Shown here: piece by piece, positions 1 through 6,468 of the stretch
Layout of the letters: the number at the start of each line of letters is the position of its first letter
Position numbering within the stretch: position 1 is the first letter of the stretch
From: Halomonas sp.
GTDB lineage: Bacteria > Pseudomonadota > Gammaproteobacteria > Pseudomonadales > Oleiphilaceae
Reading direction: 5' to 3'
NCBI GenBank assembly: GCA_007135745.1
Contig: SLIH01000027.1
Span: forward strand, 1-7,167
DNA length: 7,167 nucleotides
Position numbers and translations under genes: made by a program
The notes under the pieces: model-generated
The model's database searches: none
Seen by the model: the letters and a program-made list of their open reading frames with translations, nothing else
What the model was told of the DNA's origin: nothing

Positions 1-1323
1 AATCCATTCCCGGAAATACTGTTTCCAGACATGTAACGGCTGGCGCCAATGACGATTTGTGGCCATGATATCGCCCTTGCAGTAGTCATAGCCGCAAGCA
101 TCCAACCCATCAGAGGCCCATTTTGCCAGTGCCTGGAAATAGTCATCGTGGTGCCTGGGATCAAAGCTGTCGTCCAGAATAAGGGCATTGTCCTGGTCCG
201 TGACCACCGTCTGCTCATCACGTGCCATAGAGCCCAGAGTGACGAAGCAATAGGGAACCGGCGGTGGCCCCAGCTCTTCCTCGGCCAACTCCATCAGCCG
301 GCGCCCAAAGCTGCGCCCAATGGCGGACAGGGCGGTTCCTATCATCTTTGAGTCCGCGCCTTCCCGGACCATACGGATAAACGCATGGTGAACCTCTGGC
401 GTCAGATTCTTCAGCCCCTTGACCGAGGTTTGATTGAGAATGCTCGGAACCAGGTAGAGGCTGTTCTGGGTTTCGTAGCGGATAATATCGGACAGATGCA
501 GCAAACCCACCGGCCGACGCCGATGCATAACAGGTAAATGCTGGACATTACTGCGCAGCAGCCACAGCATGGCCTCCTGTACGGTTTCGTCCGACTGAAT
601 CGCCACCAATGAGCGGGAGCAGACGGCTGAAATCGGCAGAGCAGGTGATACCCCCTCTGCCAGAACACGCTCACGGAGATCCGAGTCCGTGACGATGCCC
701 GCCAGCTGCCACTGGAGGCCATCCGCTCCCGTATACGCAACCCACTCCTCGGATTCCGCCGGCTCCACAATGAGTGCAGCCGACACATTGGCGTCGCTCA
801 TACGCCGCGCTGCGTCCTCAACACTGGCATCACCCTCGATCAGCAGTGGCAGCCGCTTGATCAGTTTGCGAATACGGGCGCCCATTAACTCATTGCTTTT
901 ATGCTGGGCTTCAAAGGTGGCCTGCAGACGGGGTTTTTCCACTTCCACGAAATCCGCGAATTCTTCCTCCTGCTCACAGAGTTCGCGGAAGACCGCTCCC
1001 GGAATGAAATAGACCAGGGTGTCCTCAATGGCCTTGGCGGGGAATCTCACCCGGTTGTTTCGCAGGAGGTTGAAGTGTCCGAAAATATCGCCTTCCACCA
1101 ACCGATTGTAGAGCGCACCGCCACGGCGGTAGATTTCCACGGCACCGCTGCGTATGTAGCACAGATCATAGATCTCCTGATCCGCTTCCAGAATCATGTT
1201 GCCAGCCTTGAAATAGGCCACTTCCACCTGATCGGCGACCTCATCCAGGCGCTCGTCACTGAGGCCCTCAAATGGCGGGAAACGACCCATGTGATCCCGA
1301 ATTTCCAGAATTTCGGCCGTCAT
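1..1323 (-). CDS. cNMP-binding/CBS/DUF294 nucleotidyltransferase-like signalling protein (partial, C-terminus beyond window)
   Basis: An open minus-strand frame of 441 codons runs without a stop from the ATG at 1323-1321 through the left edge. Domains in order: a cyclic-nucleotide-binding-like beta barrel (about residues 15-125, with EGDIFGHFNLL at 77-87); two CBS repeats (about 150-285, with IVTDSDLRERV at 210-220 and the later QHLPVMHRRRPVGLLHLSDI); then the start of the DUF294 putative nucleotidyltransferase domain. That domain shows GSMARDE at 364-370 and TDQDNAL at 375-381, the Gly-Ser and paired-Asp pattern of nucleotidyltransferase folds. Family members are usually a little over 600 residues, so the rest of DUF294 and its C-terminal domain lie outside. 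A GGGGGTGA Shine-Dalgarno just upstream supports this start. Such proteins are inferred to be soluble sensors coupling nucleotide binding to protein uridylylation or adenylylation, but substrates are not established. The phosphate-binding cassette is degenerate (FGH instead of FGE), so cAMP binding is doubtful. Family call is confident; function is not. Confidence 0.92.
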   Translation of the reverse strand, partial: MTAEILEIRDHMGRFPPFEGLSDERLDEVADQVEVAYFKAGNMILEADQEIYDLCYIRSGAVEIYRRGGALYNRLVEGDIFGHFNLLRNNRVRFPAKAIEDTLVYFIPGAVFRELCEQEEEFADFVEVEKPRLQATFEAQHKSNELMGARIRKLIKRLPLLIEGDASVEDAARRMSDANVSAALIVEPAESEEWVAYTGADGLQWQLAGIVTDSDLRERVLAEGVSPALPISAVCSRSLVAIQSDETVQEAMLWLLRSNVQHLPVMHRRRPVGLLHLSDIIRYETQNSLYLVPSILNQTSVKGLKNLTPEVHHAFIRMVREGADSKMIGTALSAIGRSFGRRLMELAEEELGPPPVPYCFVTLGSMARDEQTVVTDQDNALILDDSFDPRHHDDYFQALAKWASDGLDACGYDYCKGDIMATNRHWRQPLHVWKQYFREWI

Positions 1324-1376
1324 TTTTCACCCCCGCCAATCGCTTCCCATTTGCCGAAAAATCCAGTGCTGTTGTG

Positions 1377-1405
1377 ATGATAGACGCCCAACTCTGATTC
1401 CCCAA
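1377..1405 (-). promoter_or_regulatory. Possible sigma-70 promoter for the CBS/DUF294 gene
   Basis: Read on the minus strand, TATCAT (1382-1377, five of six matches to the -10 consensus) lies 17 bases after TTGGGG (1405-1400, matching only TTG of the -35 consensus). It sits about 55 bases upstream of the ATG. The spacing is right but the -35 is poor, so this is a candidate only. Confidence 0.3.
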
Positions 1406-1444
1406 CCGACAGCCTCGACACCAACTGTTCAGACGGTCACACAA

Positions 1445-1461
1445 ATGTTATGTTATAACAT
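1445..1461 (+). promoter_or_regulatory. Zur box (zinc-uptake regulator operator) upstream of zigA-like gene
   Basis: The sequence is ATGTTAT-GTT-ATAACAT: perfect 7-base inverted arms around a 3-base spacer. This is the half-site and spacing of the gammaproteobacterial Zur consensus (ATGTTAT-ANT-ATAACAT). Two further A residues on the left (1443-1444) extend the match. It ends 44 bases before the ATG of a COG0523 GTPase, a well-known Zur-regulon family. A -10-like TATAAC (1454-1459) lies inside the box, so zinc-loaded Zur would block RNA polymerase directly. The site lies between divergent genes, but the start of the CBS/DUF294 gene is over 100 bases away, so control of that gene is less likely. 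Confidence 0.88.
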
Positions 1462-1505
1462 CCCTAACAAGGCGACCCACTGCTGGACAACCGGAGGCCC
1501 ACATC

Positions 1506-2723
1506 ATGGAAAAACTCCCCGTCACCGTTCTCTCAGGCTTTCTCGGCGCCGGGAAAACCACGCTGCTGAATGAAATTCTGCAGAACCGCGAAAATATGAA
1601 AATCGCAGTTATCGTCAACGATATGAGTGAAATCAACATCGATGCGGAACTGGTCAACCAGCAGGGCGCATTGAATCGAACCGACGAGAAACTGGTGGAG
1701 ATGAGCAACGGCTGTATCTGCTGCACTCTGCGCGAAGACCTTCTGGAGGAGGTGGGAAAGCTCGCCAGCGAAGGCCGCTTTGATTACCTGGTTATTGAAT
1801 CCACCGGAATATCCGAGCCCCTGCCCGTGGCCGAAACCTTCACCTTCACGGACGAAGAAGGCCGCAGCCTGGCCGATGTCGCCAGACTCGACACCATGGT
1901 GACGGTGGTCGATGCGGTGAACTTCCCGCGCGATTATGCCGAAGCCAAAGCCTTGGCGGAGACAGGAGAAACGGCCGGCGAGGAGGATGACCGCTCCATT
2001 GCCGAGCTGCTGGCGGATCAGATTGAGTTCGCCAACGTCATCGTGGTTTCCAAGTCAGATCTGGTCACGGCGGAGGCGCTGACCGAACTGAAAACCATGC
2101 TGGCTTCGCTCAACCCGGGCGCCCGCATCATGGCAGCGAGCATGGGGCAGGTGCCGCTGAACGAAATCATCAACACGGGGGCTTTCAGCTTTGAGGAAGC
2201 GGCAGCTGCACCGGGCTGGCTGCAGGAAATGCGGGGGGAGCACACTCCGGAAACGGAAGAATACGGCATTGGGAGTTTCAGCTATGTGGCCCGCCGCCCC
2301 TTCCATCCGGAACGATTCCATGAGTTCCTCGGTCAGTTGGGCCAATACGGCACCCTGCTGCGCTCCAAAGGCTACTTCTGGCTCGCCACGCGCAACCAGT
2401 TTGCCGGGAGCTGGTCCCAGGCCGGTGGAATCGTTCGTCACGGAATGGCAGGGCTGTTCTGGGCTTCCGTATCGCCGGAGTACTGGCCGGAAGACGAAGC
2501 CTCTCGCGAAATCATCTTCGAACACTGGCAGGAACCCTTTGGGGACCGACGCCAGGAACTGGTGTTCATAGGACAGAACCTTGACGAAGCACGGATGAGA
2601 AAGGCATTGGATCAGTGCCTGCTGACCGATCAGGAGATGGATTTGGGCGAATCAGGCTGGAAGCGCTTCCCGGACCCCTTCCCTGGGTGGGACATCCCTC
2701 AGCCTGAGGCTGAAGCCGTATAA
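1506..2723 (+). CDS. zigA: COG0523 zinc-responsive GTPase / putative metallochaperone (ZigA-like)
   Basis: A 405-residue CobW/COG0523 G3E GTPase, thought to bind zinc and deliver it to client proteins in the cytoplasm when zinc is scarce. Visible motifs are the Walker A loop GFLGAGKTT (residues 11-19); [13 protein letters not shown] (38-50); the family metal site CICC (C70, C72, C73) in [20 protein letters not shown] (98-105); and SKSD (182-185) at the guanine-specificity position, where NKxD is usual. A CobW C-terminal domain covers about residues 255-375. The NDMSE version of the switch region and the length near 400 residues fit the ZigA-type zinc-stress subgroup better than CobW of cobalamin synthesis, and there are no cobalamin genes nearby. 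GGAGG at 1493-1497 lies 8 bases before the ATG. An upstream Zur box predicts derepression under zinc limitation. The frame ends in tandem TAA stops. The client protein cannot be told from this window. Confidence 0.92.
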   Translation: MEKLPVTVLSGFLGAGKTTLLNEILQNRENMKIAVIVNDMSEINIDAELVNQQGALNRTDEKLVEMSNGCICCTLREDLLEEVGKLASEGRFDYLVIESTGISEPLPVAETFTFTDEEGRSLADVARLDTMVTVVDAVNFPRDYAEAKALAETGETAGEEDDRSIAELLADQIEFANVIVVSKSDLVTAEALTELKTMLASLNPGARIMAASMGQVPLNEIINTGAFSFEEAAAAPGWLQEMRGEHTPETEEYGIGSFSYVARRPFHPERFHEFLGQLGQYGTLLRSKGYFWLATRNQFAGSWSQAGGIVRHGMAGLFWASVSPEYWPEDEASREIIFEHWQEPFGDRRQELVFIGQNLDEARMRKALDQCLLTDQEMDLGESGWKRFPDPFPGWDIPQPEAEAV

Positions 2724-2753
2724 TAATGACGTACTAATGAGCAACAAAGTCAT

Positions 2754-2779
2754 CGGACAGGTCTTTCCAGAACCGTCCG
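2754..2779. terminator. Imperfect hairpin between convergent genes, possible bidirectional terminator
   Basis: CGGACAGGTCT (2754-2764) pairs with AGAACCGTCCG (2769-2779) around a TTCC loop, giving ten base pairs with one bulged A on each side. It lies about 30 bases after the zigA-like stop and 24 bases after the thioesterase stop on the other strand, where a shared terminator would be expected. Neither strand has a proper run of T after the stem, so intrinsic termination would be weak. Confidence 0.35.
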
Positions 2780-2803
2780 GAGCCATGGATGGCGGAGGCG
2801 AGG

Positions 2804-3232
2804 TCATACTCCAAACTTCCTGCGCATAGCCTCGGGCCAGGGGGTCACGCAACGTTTGGAGTAATCGAAAAAGACAAAGCCGTATTTGGCACGCGCCACG
2901 GCCTCATCGTCGGACCCTCGGGTGACACGGAAAACAAAATCGCCGCCGTAGCGATTGAGGTCCGTCAGCCCCACATTAAAACGCAGCAGATCCCCGTAGA
3001 AGCACTCGCGCTGAAAGATCGTCGCCAGATCGGTCACGATGATACCAACACCCTCCGCACCGTTCTCATCGAAACCATGATGGGCCAGGTAGGCTGCTCG
3101 TGCCTCGGAAAGCATGGCGACCATTCCTTCATTGCCCAGATGGGCGGCACCATTGACATCACTGGTCCGAACCGCGAGATCCACCTGGAATCCCAGCCCA
3201 CTATCAGAAAAATCTATCTCAATACGTGCCAT
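2804..3232 (-). CDS. Hotdog-fold thioesterase (4HBT-like acyl-CoA thioesterase)
   Basis: A 142-residue protein of the usual length for a single-hotdog 4HBT/YbgC-like thioesterase. These cytoplasmic enzymes hydrolyse acyl-CoA or acyl-ACP thioesters. The N-terminal part VRTSDVNGAAHLGNEGMVAMLSEAR (from residue 21) matches the family pattern of an Asp (D25) followed by H-x-x-N before the long hotdog helix. D25 is the likely catalytic residue by analogy with YbgC-type enzymes. The rest alternates beta strands, including FNVGLTDLNRYGGDFVFRVT and AKYGFVFFDY. The gene is coupled to the membrane-protein gene before it: that stop and this start share one base (TGATG at 3234-3230), with GAGGA just upstream inside the earlier gene. 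The substrate cannot be deduced. A long open frame on the opposite strand here is judged a shadow. Confidence 0.82.
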   Translation of the reverse strand: MARIEIDFSDSGLGFQVDLAVRTSDVNGAAHLGNEGMVAMLSEARAAYLAHHGFDENGAEGVGIIVTDLATIFQRECFYGDLLRFNVGLTDLNRYGGDFVFRVTRGSDDEAVARAKYGFVFFDYSKRCVTPWPEAMRRKFGV

Positions 3233-4395
3233 CAGTCCTCGTTACTTTTGCCAGCATGAACATTGAGCCGGGCCACCAAGGCCTCGACCTCGTGTTTTCC
3301 TGCGATATCCCTCGCCACCAGAACCTCCCGGTTTCGGGTTTGCAGCACCAGATCGTAACCCGGCTCACCCCGGCCGTTGATCCGCAACATGGAGAGTAGT
3401 CGCGGTCTGACCTCCAAAGCCGCATCGTCGCTGAATGTCACCCGACGGACAAACAAGGGCTTACCAAACCAATAGGTGGTGACGGCAAAGTCAGCACCCT
3501 TCACCTCGGTATCCAGACCTTTACCCCAACGCAACCCCATGGACAGCGTCAGGGCCAGACCGACAACCAGCCAGGCGAATCGCCAGAAACCGGTGACCGT
3601 TCCCGCCAACCCGGCCAGCAACAGCAGCATCCCGATACCGGCAAGCAAAGGTTCCAGCCACTGGCCGGAGGCCGGGCGACATGAAAAGCGCAGCACATCG
3701 TCATGCTGGCTCAGCCCCACCTGTTCACGCAGGCTCTCGAGCGCGTCACCCCCCTCGGCATCCAGTGGCCGATTCCGGACACGAAAATCCTCTGGCAGTT
3801 CCTCCCGCATGGCGCCGGTACCGCGGCGCACCGGAAAGCGGAAGCTCCGGCTGTAATCGAGCCCACCAAGTTGACCTTTCAGGGTAAGGACCCAGTAATG
3901 GGAATGACGCCATTCATGCTCCGTAATCTCCGGTTGCGGCTCCGTCTCGGGAAGGTGGGAAGGGGGCGAAAAGCAGAAACCCAGCCTCTGGCCCTGGTGA
4001 TCGAGAGATACGGGACGGCATTCACTCCAGACGGTTTCCCGACGGTGCTCGACGATCTGGCTGCGCTGACGCTCGCTGAGCCGGATACAGGCCAGCTCCA
4101 CCACCGGTTCGGTGTCCGCGAGTTCCAGGCTGGTGAACGAAATCCAACCACCGACATCCCCCTTCAGGGCGCCAGGTGTCGGATCGGCCTGAAATTCAAG
4201 ATTCCCCGGATCGGCCCGCGCGGTACGAAGGCGCCGGAACTGAACCGCGCAATAGATTCCAATGCCCATCATCAGAGCGCCAAGAACGCCACTGAAAGCA
4301 AAGAGGAAAAGTCCGGCCACCACAGTCGCCAGACAGGCGATCAACCAGCCTCTCCCGAGCGAGCCCGCGGGCCTGGAAGTGCGGCATTCACTCAC
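3232..4395 (-). CDS. Unrecognised membrane protein with two pairs of transmembrane helices
   Basis: I do not recognise this 387-residue protein. It shows two hydrophobic segments near the N-terminus (about residues 17-34 and 36-52), a long soluble domain (about 55-245) rich in charged residues with Trp/Tyr-containing strands such as EWRHSHYWVLTLKG, a second hydrophobic pair (about 248-269 and 271-288), and a C-terminal soluble part of about 100 residues with short beta-strand-like stretches. The even number of helices puts both soluble domains on the same side, probably the cytoplasm given the Arg-rich FRRLRTAR after helix 2. The chosen start is GTG at 4395, because GGAGG lies 9 bases before it. 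The gene is translationally coupled to the downstream thioesterase, suggesting joint expression, perhaps in envelope or lipid metabolism, but that is inference from context alone. Confidence 0.8.
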   Translation of the reverse strand: MSECRTSRPAGSLGRGWLIACLATVVAGLFLFAFSGVLGALMMGIGIYCAVQFRRLRTARADPGNLEFQADPTPGALKGDVGGWISFTSLELADTEPVVELACIRLSERQRSQIVEHRRETVWSECRPVSLDHQGQRLGFCFSPPSHLPETEPQPEITEHEWRHSHYWVLTLKGQLGGLDYSRSFRFPVRRGTGAMREELPEDFRVRNRPLDAEGGDALESLREQVGLSQHDDVLRFSCRPASGQWLEPLLAGIGMLLLLAGLAGTVTGFWRFAWLVVGLALTLSMGLRWGKGLDTEVKGADFAVTTYWFGKPLFVRRVTFSDDAALEVRPRLLSMLRINGRGEPGYDLVLQTRNREVLVARDIAGKHEVEALVARLNVHAGKSNED

Positions 4396-4514
4396 GCCGT
4401 ATGGCCTCCGGTTCGGTGTTAAAAAGCTCGGCCACTATGCCACAGCGGCTTGCGCGACTGAACATGTGAGACACGGTTGCTGTGCAATACAATAAAAACA
4501 GGCTATTCTGTCTA

Positions 4515-4529
4515 TGAGAATGGTCATCA
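4515..4529 (+). promoter_or_regulatory. Weak Fur-box-like site upstream of the 183-residue protein gene
   Basis: TGAGAATGGTCATCA matches 11 of the 14 defined positions of the 7-1-7 Fur consensus (TGATAAT-n-ATTATCA) and is flanked by A on the left and TT on the right. It lies 57 bases before the GTG start of the following gene, a normal operator position. A TTGACG (4531-4536) follows closely, but no convincing -10 is found at the right distance. Three mismatches make this a candidate, not a firm call. It could also serve the divergent membrane-protein gene. Confidence 0.35.
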
Positions 4530-4586
4530 TTTGACGATAATCGCCTGAGCTCCTCTGGCGCAGTAGGCCAAAAACGGGAGGTGCCT

Positions 4587-5138
4587 GTGAACAATCCGAT
4601 GCAAGATGCCATCACCATCGCCCATGCCGCCATTCTGGGTGAGTACGATGTTCCGCCCACTGCCGTGGTACTGGCGGATGGCAACAATGTTCAGCTGGTC
4701 CTCGGGGGCTTCAGGGACGAAGATGAATCCGAGAGCTGGCAGGATGCGCTGCGTGCCATCCGCGAGGAACTGGATGCCCCGGCGGTGCTGCTCTATTTCT
4801 CCGCCTGGACCACCATCCAGCGACACGGACAGGATGAATCCCTGGATACACTCATTGTCCAGATCGGCACTCAGGGCCGCCTGCATTTCCGTGCCTATGA
4901 GCAGGTTCGGGATGAACGTGTTGGCGTGGTCACGGAACTGCGTGAACTGACCCAGTTGCGCGAAGATACCAACCCGGACACCGACACGCCCATGGAGCCA
5001 ACCCTGGGTGACGTCTTTGCCCCTACGCCTGATTCATTCCGGGAATCCAGCACCTACCTGGATCTCATTGATACCGTGACCGAAAAACTGGACGAGAAAA
5101 CACGCATCGCAGAGGAAATGCACAGCTACCTCCACTGA
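4587..5138 (+). CDS. Unrecognised acidic soluble protein, 183 residues
   Basis: I cannot assign this protein to a family. It has no signal peptide and no transmembrane segment. The N-terminal 130 residues look like a compact alpha/beta domain, with strands such as TAVVLADG, VQLVLGGF, AVLLYFSAWTTIQ and TLIVQIGTQGRLHFRAY. An acidic Pro/Thr-rich linker follows (about 128-150, with NPDTDTPMEPTLGD), then a C-terminal amphipathic helix (about 155-180). Acidic residues clearly outnumber basic ones. The GTG at 4587 is preferred because GGGAGG (4576-4581) ends 5 bases before it. The GTG at 4581 would overlap that ribosome site, and the ATG at 4599 is too far away. It points the same way as the exbB-tonB operon but is separated by 213 bases with its own hairpin and operators, so it is probably a separate unit. 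A weak Fur-like site upstream hints at an iron link. Confidence 0.8.
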   Translation: MNNPMQDAITIAHAAILGEYDVPPTAVVLADGNNVQLVLGGFRDEDESESWQDALRAIREELDAPAVLLYFSAWTTIQRHGQDESLDTLIVQIGTQGRLHFRAYEQVRDERVGVVTELRELTQLREDTNPDTDTPMEPTLGDVFAPTPDSFRESSTYLDLIDTVTEKLDEKTRIAEEMHSYLH

Positions 5139-5164
5139 GAGGACTGCCTTCGACTCGCTTCCCC

Positions 5165-5185
5165 GCCGGGCGACCCTCGCCCGGC
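5165..5185 (+). terminator. GC-rich perfect hairpin, possible terminator of the preceding gene
   Basis: GCCGGGCGA (5165-5173) and TCGCCCGGC (5177-5185) are perfect 9-base inverted arms with a CCC loop, starting 27 bases after the stop at 5138. The position suits a transcription terminator, but no T-run follows (the next bases are ATAGCCTGCTTCC). It may therefore act as a pause or mRNA-stabilising stem, or depend on Rho. Confidence 0.5.
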
Positions 5186-5241
5186 ATAGCCTGCTTCCAC
5201 ACCCTGGATGGGCCGGCCAGACCTGTATTCACCACCGCGAT

Positions 5242-5255
5242 TTGATCTGGATCAA
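5242..5255 (+). promoter_or_regulatory. FNR/Anr-type box upstream of exbB
   Basis: TTGATCTGGATCAA matches all ten defined positions of the FNR/Anr consensus TTGAT-N4-ATCAA. One more base on each side (5241 and 5256) extends the inverted repeat. It is centred about 103 bases before the exbB start and 58 bases upstream of the centre of the Fur box. If GATAAT at 5301-5306 is the -10, the site would sit around -60, near the class I activator position. No other gene start lies downstream, so exbB-tonB is the natural target. Whether the regulator is an oxygen sensor (FNR/Anr) or a nitric-oxide sensor (Dnr type) cannot be told. Confidence 0.65.
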
Positions 5256-5297
5256 AGGGTATCCATGCCCTGTTGATCACTTCGGCTTTTAAAGGTG

Positions 5298-5316
5298 AAT
5301 GATAATCTTTATCATT
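5298..5316 (+). promoter_or_regulatory. Fur box upstream of exbB-exbD-exbD-tonB
   Basis: AATGATAA-TCT-TTATCATT is a perfect 8-base inverted repeat with a 3-base spacer. It scores 13 of 14 against the 7-1-7 Fur consensus (5300-5314). It ends 35 bases before the exbB ATG and contains GATAAT (5301-5306), usable as a -10. Iron-loaded Fur would cover the promoter and repress the operon, so expression should rise on iron starvation, as is usual for TonB systems. Confidence 0.9.
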
Positions 5317-5351
5317 GAAGCTGTCTCGCAGCTCAGCTACGGAAACTTCCA

Positions 5352-6089
5352 ATGAATGATACCCAAGCAACAACAGAGGCCCTGGCGGTCCTGGCCCCGT
5401 TCCACAGTCTGATCGACATGGGTGGGCCCGTCATGGTCGTACTGCTGAGCCTGTCGGTGCTGGGTCTGGCTACGGCTTTCTACACGCTGATTATCGGCAT
5501 CCTGCAGGCCCCGCGCAGCTCCGCCACCATACGTCAGGCAGTGGCCCGATGGTCACGCGGCGATTACAGCCAGGCACGGGACACGCTTGCCCGCTCGCGT
5601 AACCCACTGGCTGGCGTTCTGAGCTTTGCCATGCAGCACCGACTCGAGGGCGAGGAGGAATCCGGACTGCGTGAAGACATTGCCCGACGCGCCCAACGTC
5701 TGGTCATGCCCTTTGAGTCACCGCTGAAAGTGATGGAGGTTATTGCTGCGCTCGCTCCCCTCCTGGGCCTTCTGGGGACCGTTATGGGTATGATGTCGGC
5801 CTTTGATGCCATGGCCACCGCCGAAGGGCAGGCCAATCCGAGCCAGCTCAGCGGCGGCATTTACGAAGCGCTTTCCACGACTGCTGCGGGATTGATCATT
5901 GCCATTCCCTTTGCTGCTCTTGCGGCTTTTATTGAATTCCGTCTCCGGCGGCTGCAGCAGCACATGAACGATCTGCTGGTACAGATTTTCCGTGCACCAC
6001 TTCCAGGGAAAGATGAAGGGAACAGCAAGGAGTTTTCGGTAAACAGCAATCACAGCCGCGAAACCGACAAGCGCCATGCAATGGCTTGA
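5352..6089 (+). CDS. exbB: ExbB, MotA/TolQ/ExbB-family proton channel
   Basis: A 245-residue inner-membrane protein forming the pentameric stator that, with ExbD, uses proton flow to energise TonB. Three hydrophobic segments fit the family: about residues 25-50, 130-152 and 173-196. The signature GLLGTVMGMMSAFDAM (139-154) is in helix 2. SGGIYEALSTTAAGLIIAIPF (167-187) forms helix 3, with E172 and the Thr pair T176/T177 at the positions of the channel-lining Glu and Thr of the family. The cytoplasmic loop between helices 1 and 2 is intact. The hydrophilic tail from about 214 is Ser/Asn-rich and looks poorly conserved, and its codons are partly shared with the start of the next gene (14-base overlap, 6076-6089). 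The ribosome site is weak (GGA at 5341-5343). TolQ is the main alternative, but the Fur box and downstream tonB argue for ExbB. Confidence 0.93.
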   Translation: MNDTQATTEALAVLAPFHSLIDMGGPVMVVLLSLSVLGLATAFYTLIIGILQAPRSSATIRQAVARWSRGDYSQARDTLARSRNPLAGVLSFAMQHRLEGEEESGLREDIARRAQRLVMPFESPLKVMEVIAALAPLLGLLGTVMGMMSAFDAMATAEGQANPSQLSGGIYEALSTTAAGLIIAIPFAALAAFIEFRLRRLQQHMNDLLVQIFRAPLPGKDEGNSKEFSVNSNHSRETDKRHAMA

Positions 6090-6468
6090 ACCCCGTCCCG
6101 CCAAACGGCTGCCAATCCGCCTGACACCACTCATCGACGTGGTGTTCATATTGCTGCTGTTTTTTATGCTGAGTTCCCGCCTGGACCCAATGGGGCTGAT
6201 GGAGCTCGATACCGCCGTGACGCCTGGGGCTCCCGAAGCCTTTGATGAGCCACTGGCGGAACTGCACCTGCACGATGACGGCACCCTGAGCTGGAACGGA
6301 GAGGCGAGAGAACCGGACGCCATACGCCAGTCTCTGGCCGATGCGGGCAGCAGCCGAGTCTTTGTTGGCACCGATTCCAATGTACCTCTCTCGGAATTTA
6401 CGCGTTGGCTCAGCGAGGTTGAAGCCGCTGGTCACGAACCGGCGTGGCGACGTGGGAGAGAGGGATGA
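6076..6468 (+). CDS. exbD: ExbD/TolR-family biopolymer transport protein, canonical copy (ExbD1)
   Basis: A 130-residue single-pass inner-membrane protein that sits in the ExbB pore and passes energy to TonB. A short cytoplasmic N-terminus (MQWLEPRPAKRLPIR) leads to LTPLIDVVFILLLFFMLSS (16-34), the classic ExbD/TolR transmembrane segment. D21 occupies the position of the proton-carrying Asp (Asp25 of E. coli ExbD). The periplasmic domain follows, with ELHLHDDGTLSWNG, the strand RVFVGTDSNVPLSEF and a final helix. The C-terminus is Arg-rich (AWRRGREG). It starts 14 bases inside exbB and ends in an ATGA overlap with the second exbD, so translation of the block is coupled. Length is normal for the family. 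Confidence 0.92.
   Translation: MQWLEPRPAKRLPIRLTPLIDVVFILLLFFMLSSRLDPMGLMELDTAVTPGAPEAFDEPLAELHLHDDGTLSWNGEAREPDAIRQSLADAGSSRVFVGTDSNVPLSEFTRWLSEVEAAGHEPAWRRGREG

Noticed and set aside
49..1377. Plus-strand frames at 49-351, 689-1012 and 901-1377, and a minus-strand frame at 411-788
   Set aside because: All lie within or across the uninterrupted 441-codon minus-strand CBS/DUF294 frame, which has recognisable domains.
2700..2712. Palindrome CAGCCT-G-AGGCTG at the end of the zigA-like gene as a terminator
   Set aside because: The loop is a single base and the element lies within the coding sequence with no T-run, so it is unlikely to work as a terminator.
2789..3259. Plus-strand open frame (156 codons) opposite the thioesterase
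   Set aside because: The minus strand encodes a recognisable hotdog thioesterase over nearly the whole stretch.
3703..4422. Plus-strand open frame (239 codons) opposite the unknown membrane protein
   Set aside because: The minus-strand frame has a good ribosome site, coherent transmembrane segments and coupling to the thioesterase. The plus frame has no protein-like pattern.
4581..4586. GTG at 4581 as start of the 183-residue protein
   Set aside because: It overlaps the GGGAGG ribosome site (4576-4581), which is correctly spaced for the GTG at 4587.
5718..6380. Long minus-strand open frame (220 codons) across exbB and exbD1
   Set aside because: It lies antisense to two clearly recognisable coding sequences. 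Its translation is Ser/Arg-rich with no domain pattern, as is usual for shadows in GC-rich DNA.
6444..6464. GTG at 6444 as start of the second exbD
   Set aside because: The ATG at 6465 has a well-placed GGGAG and the ATGA stop-start overlap typical of this operon.
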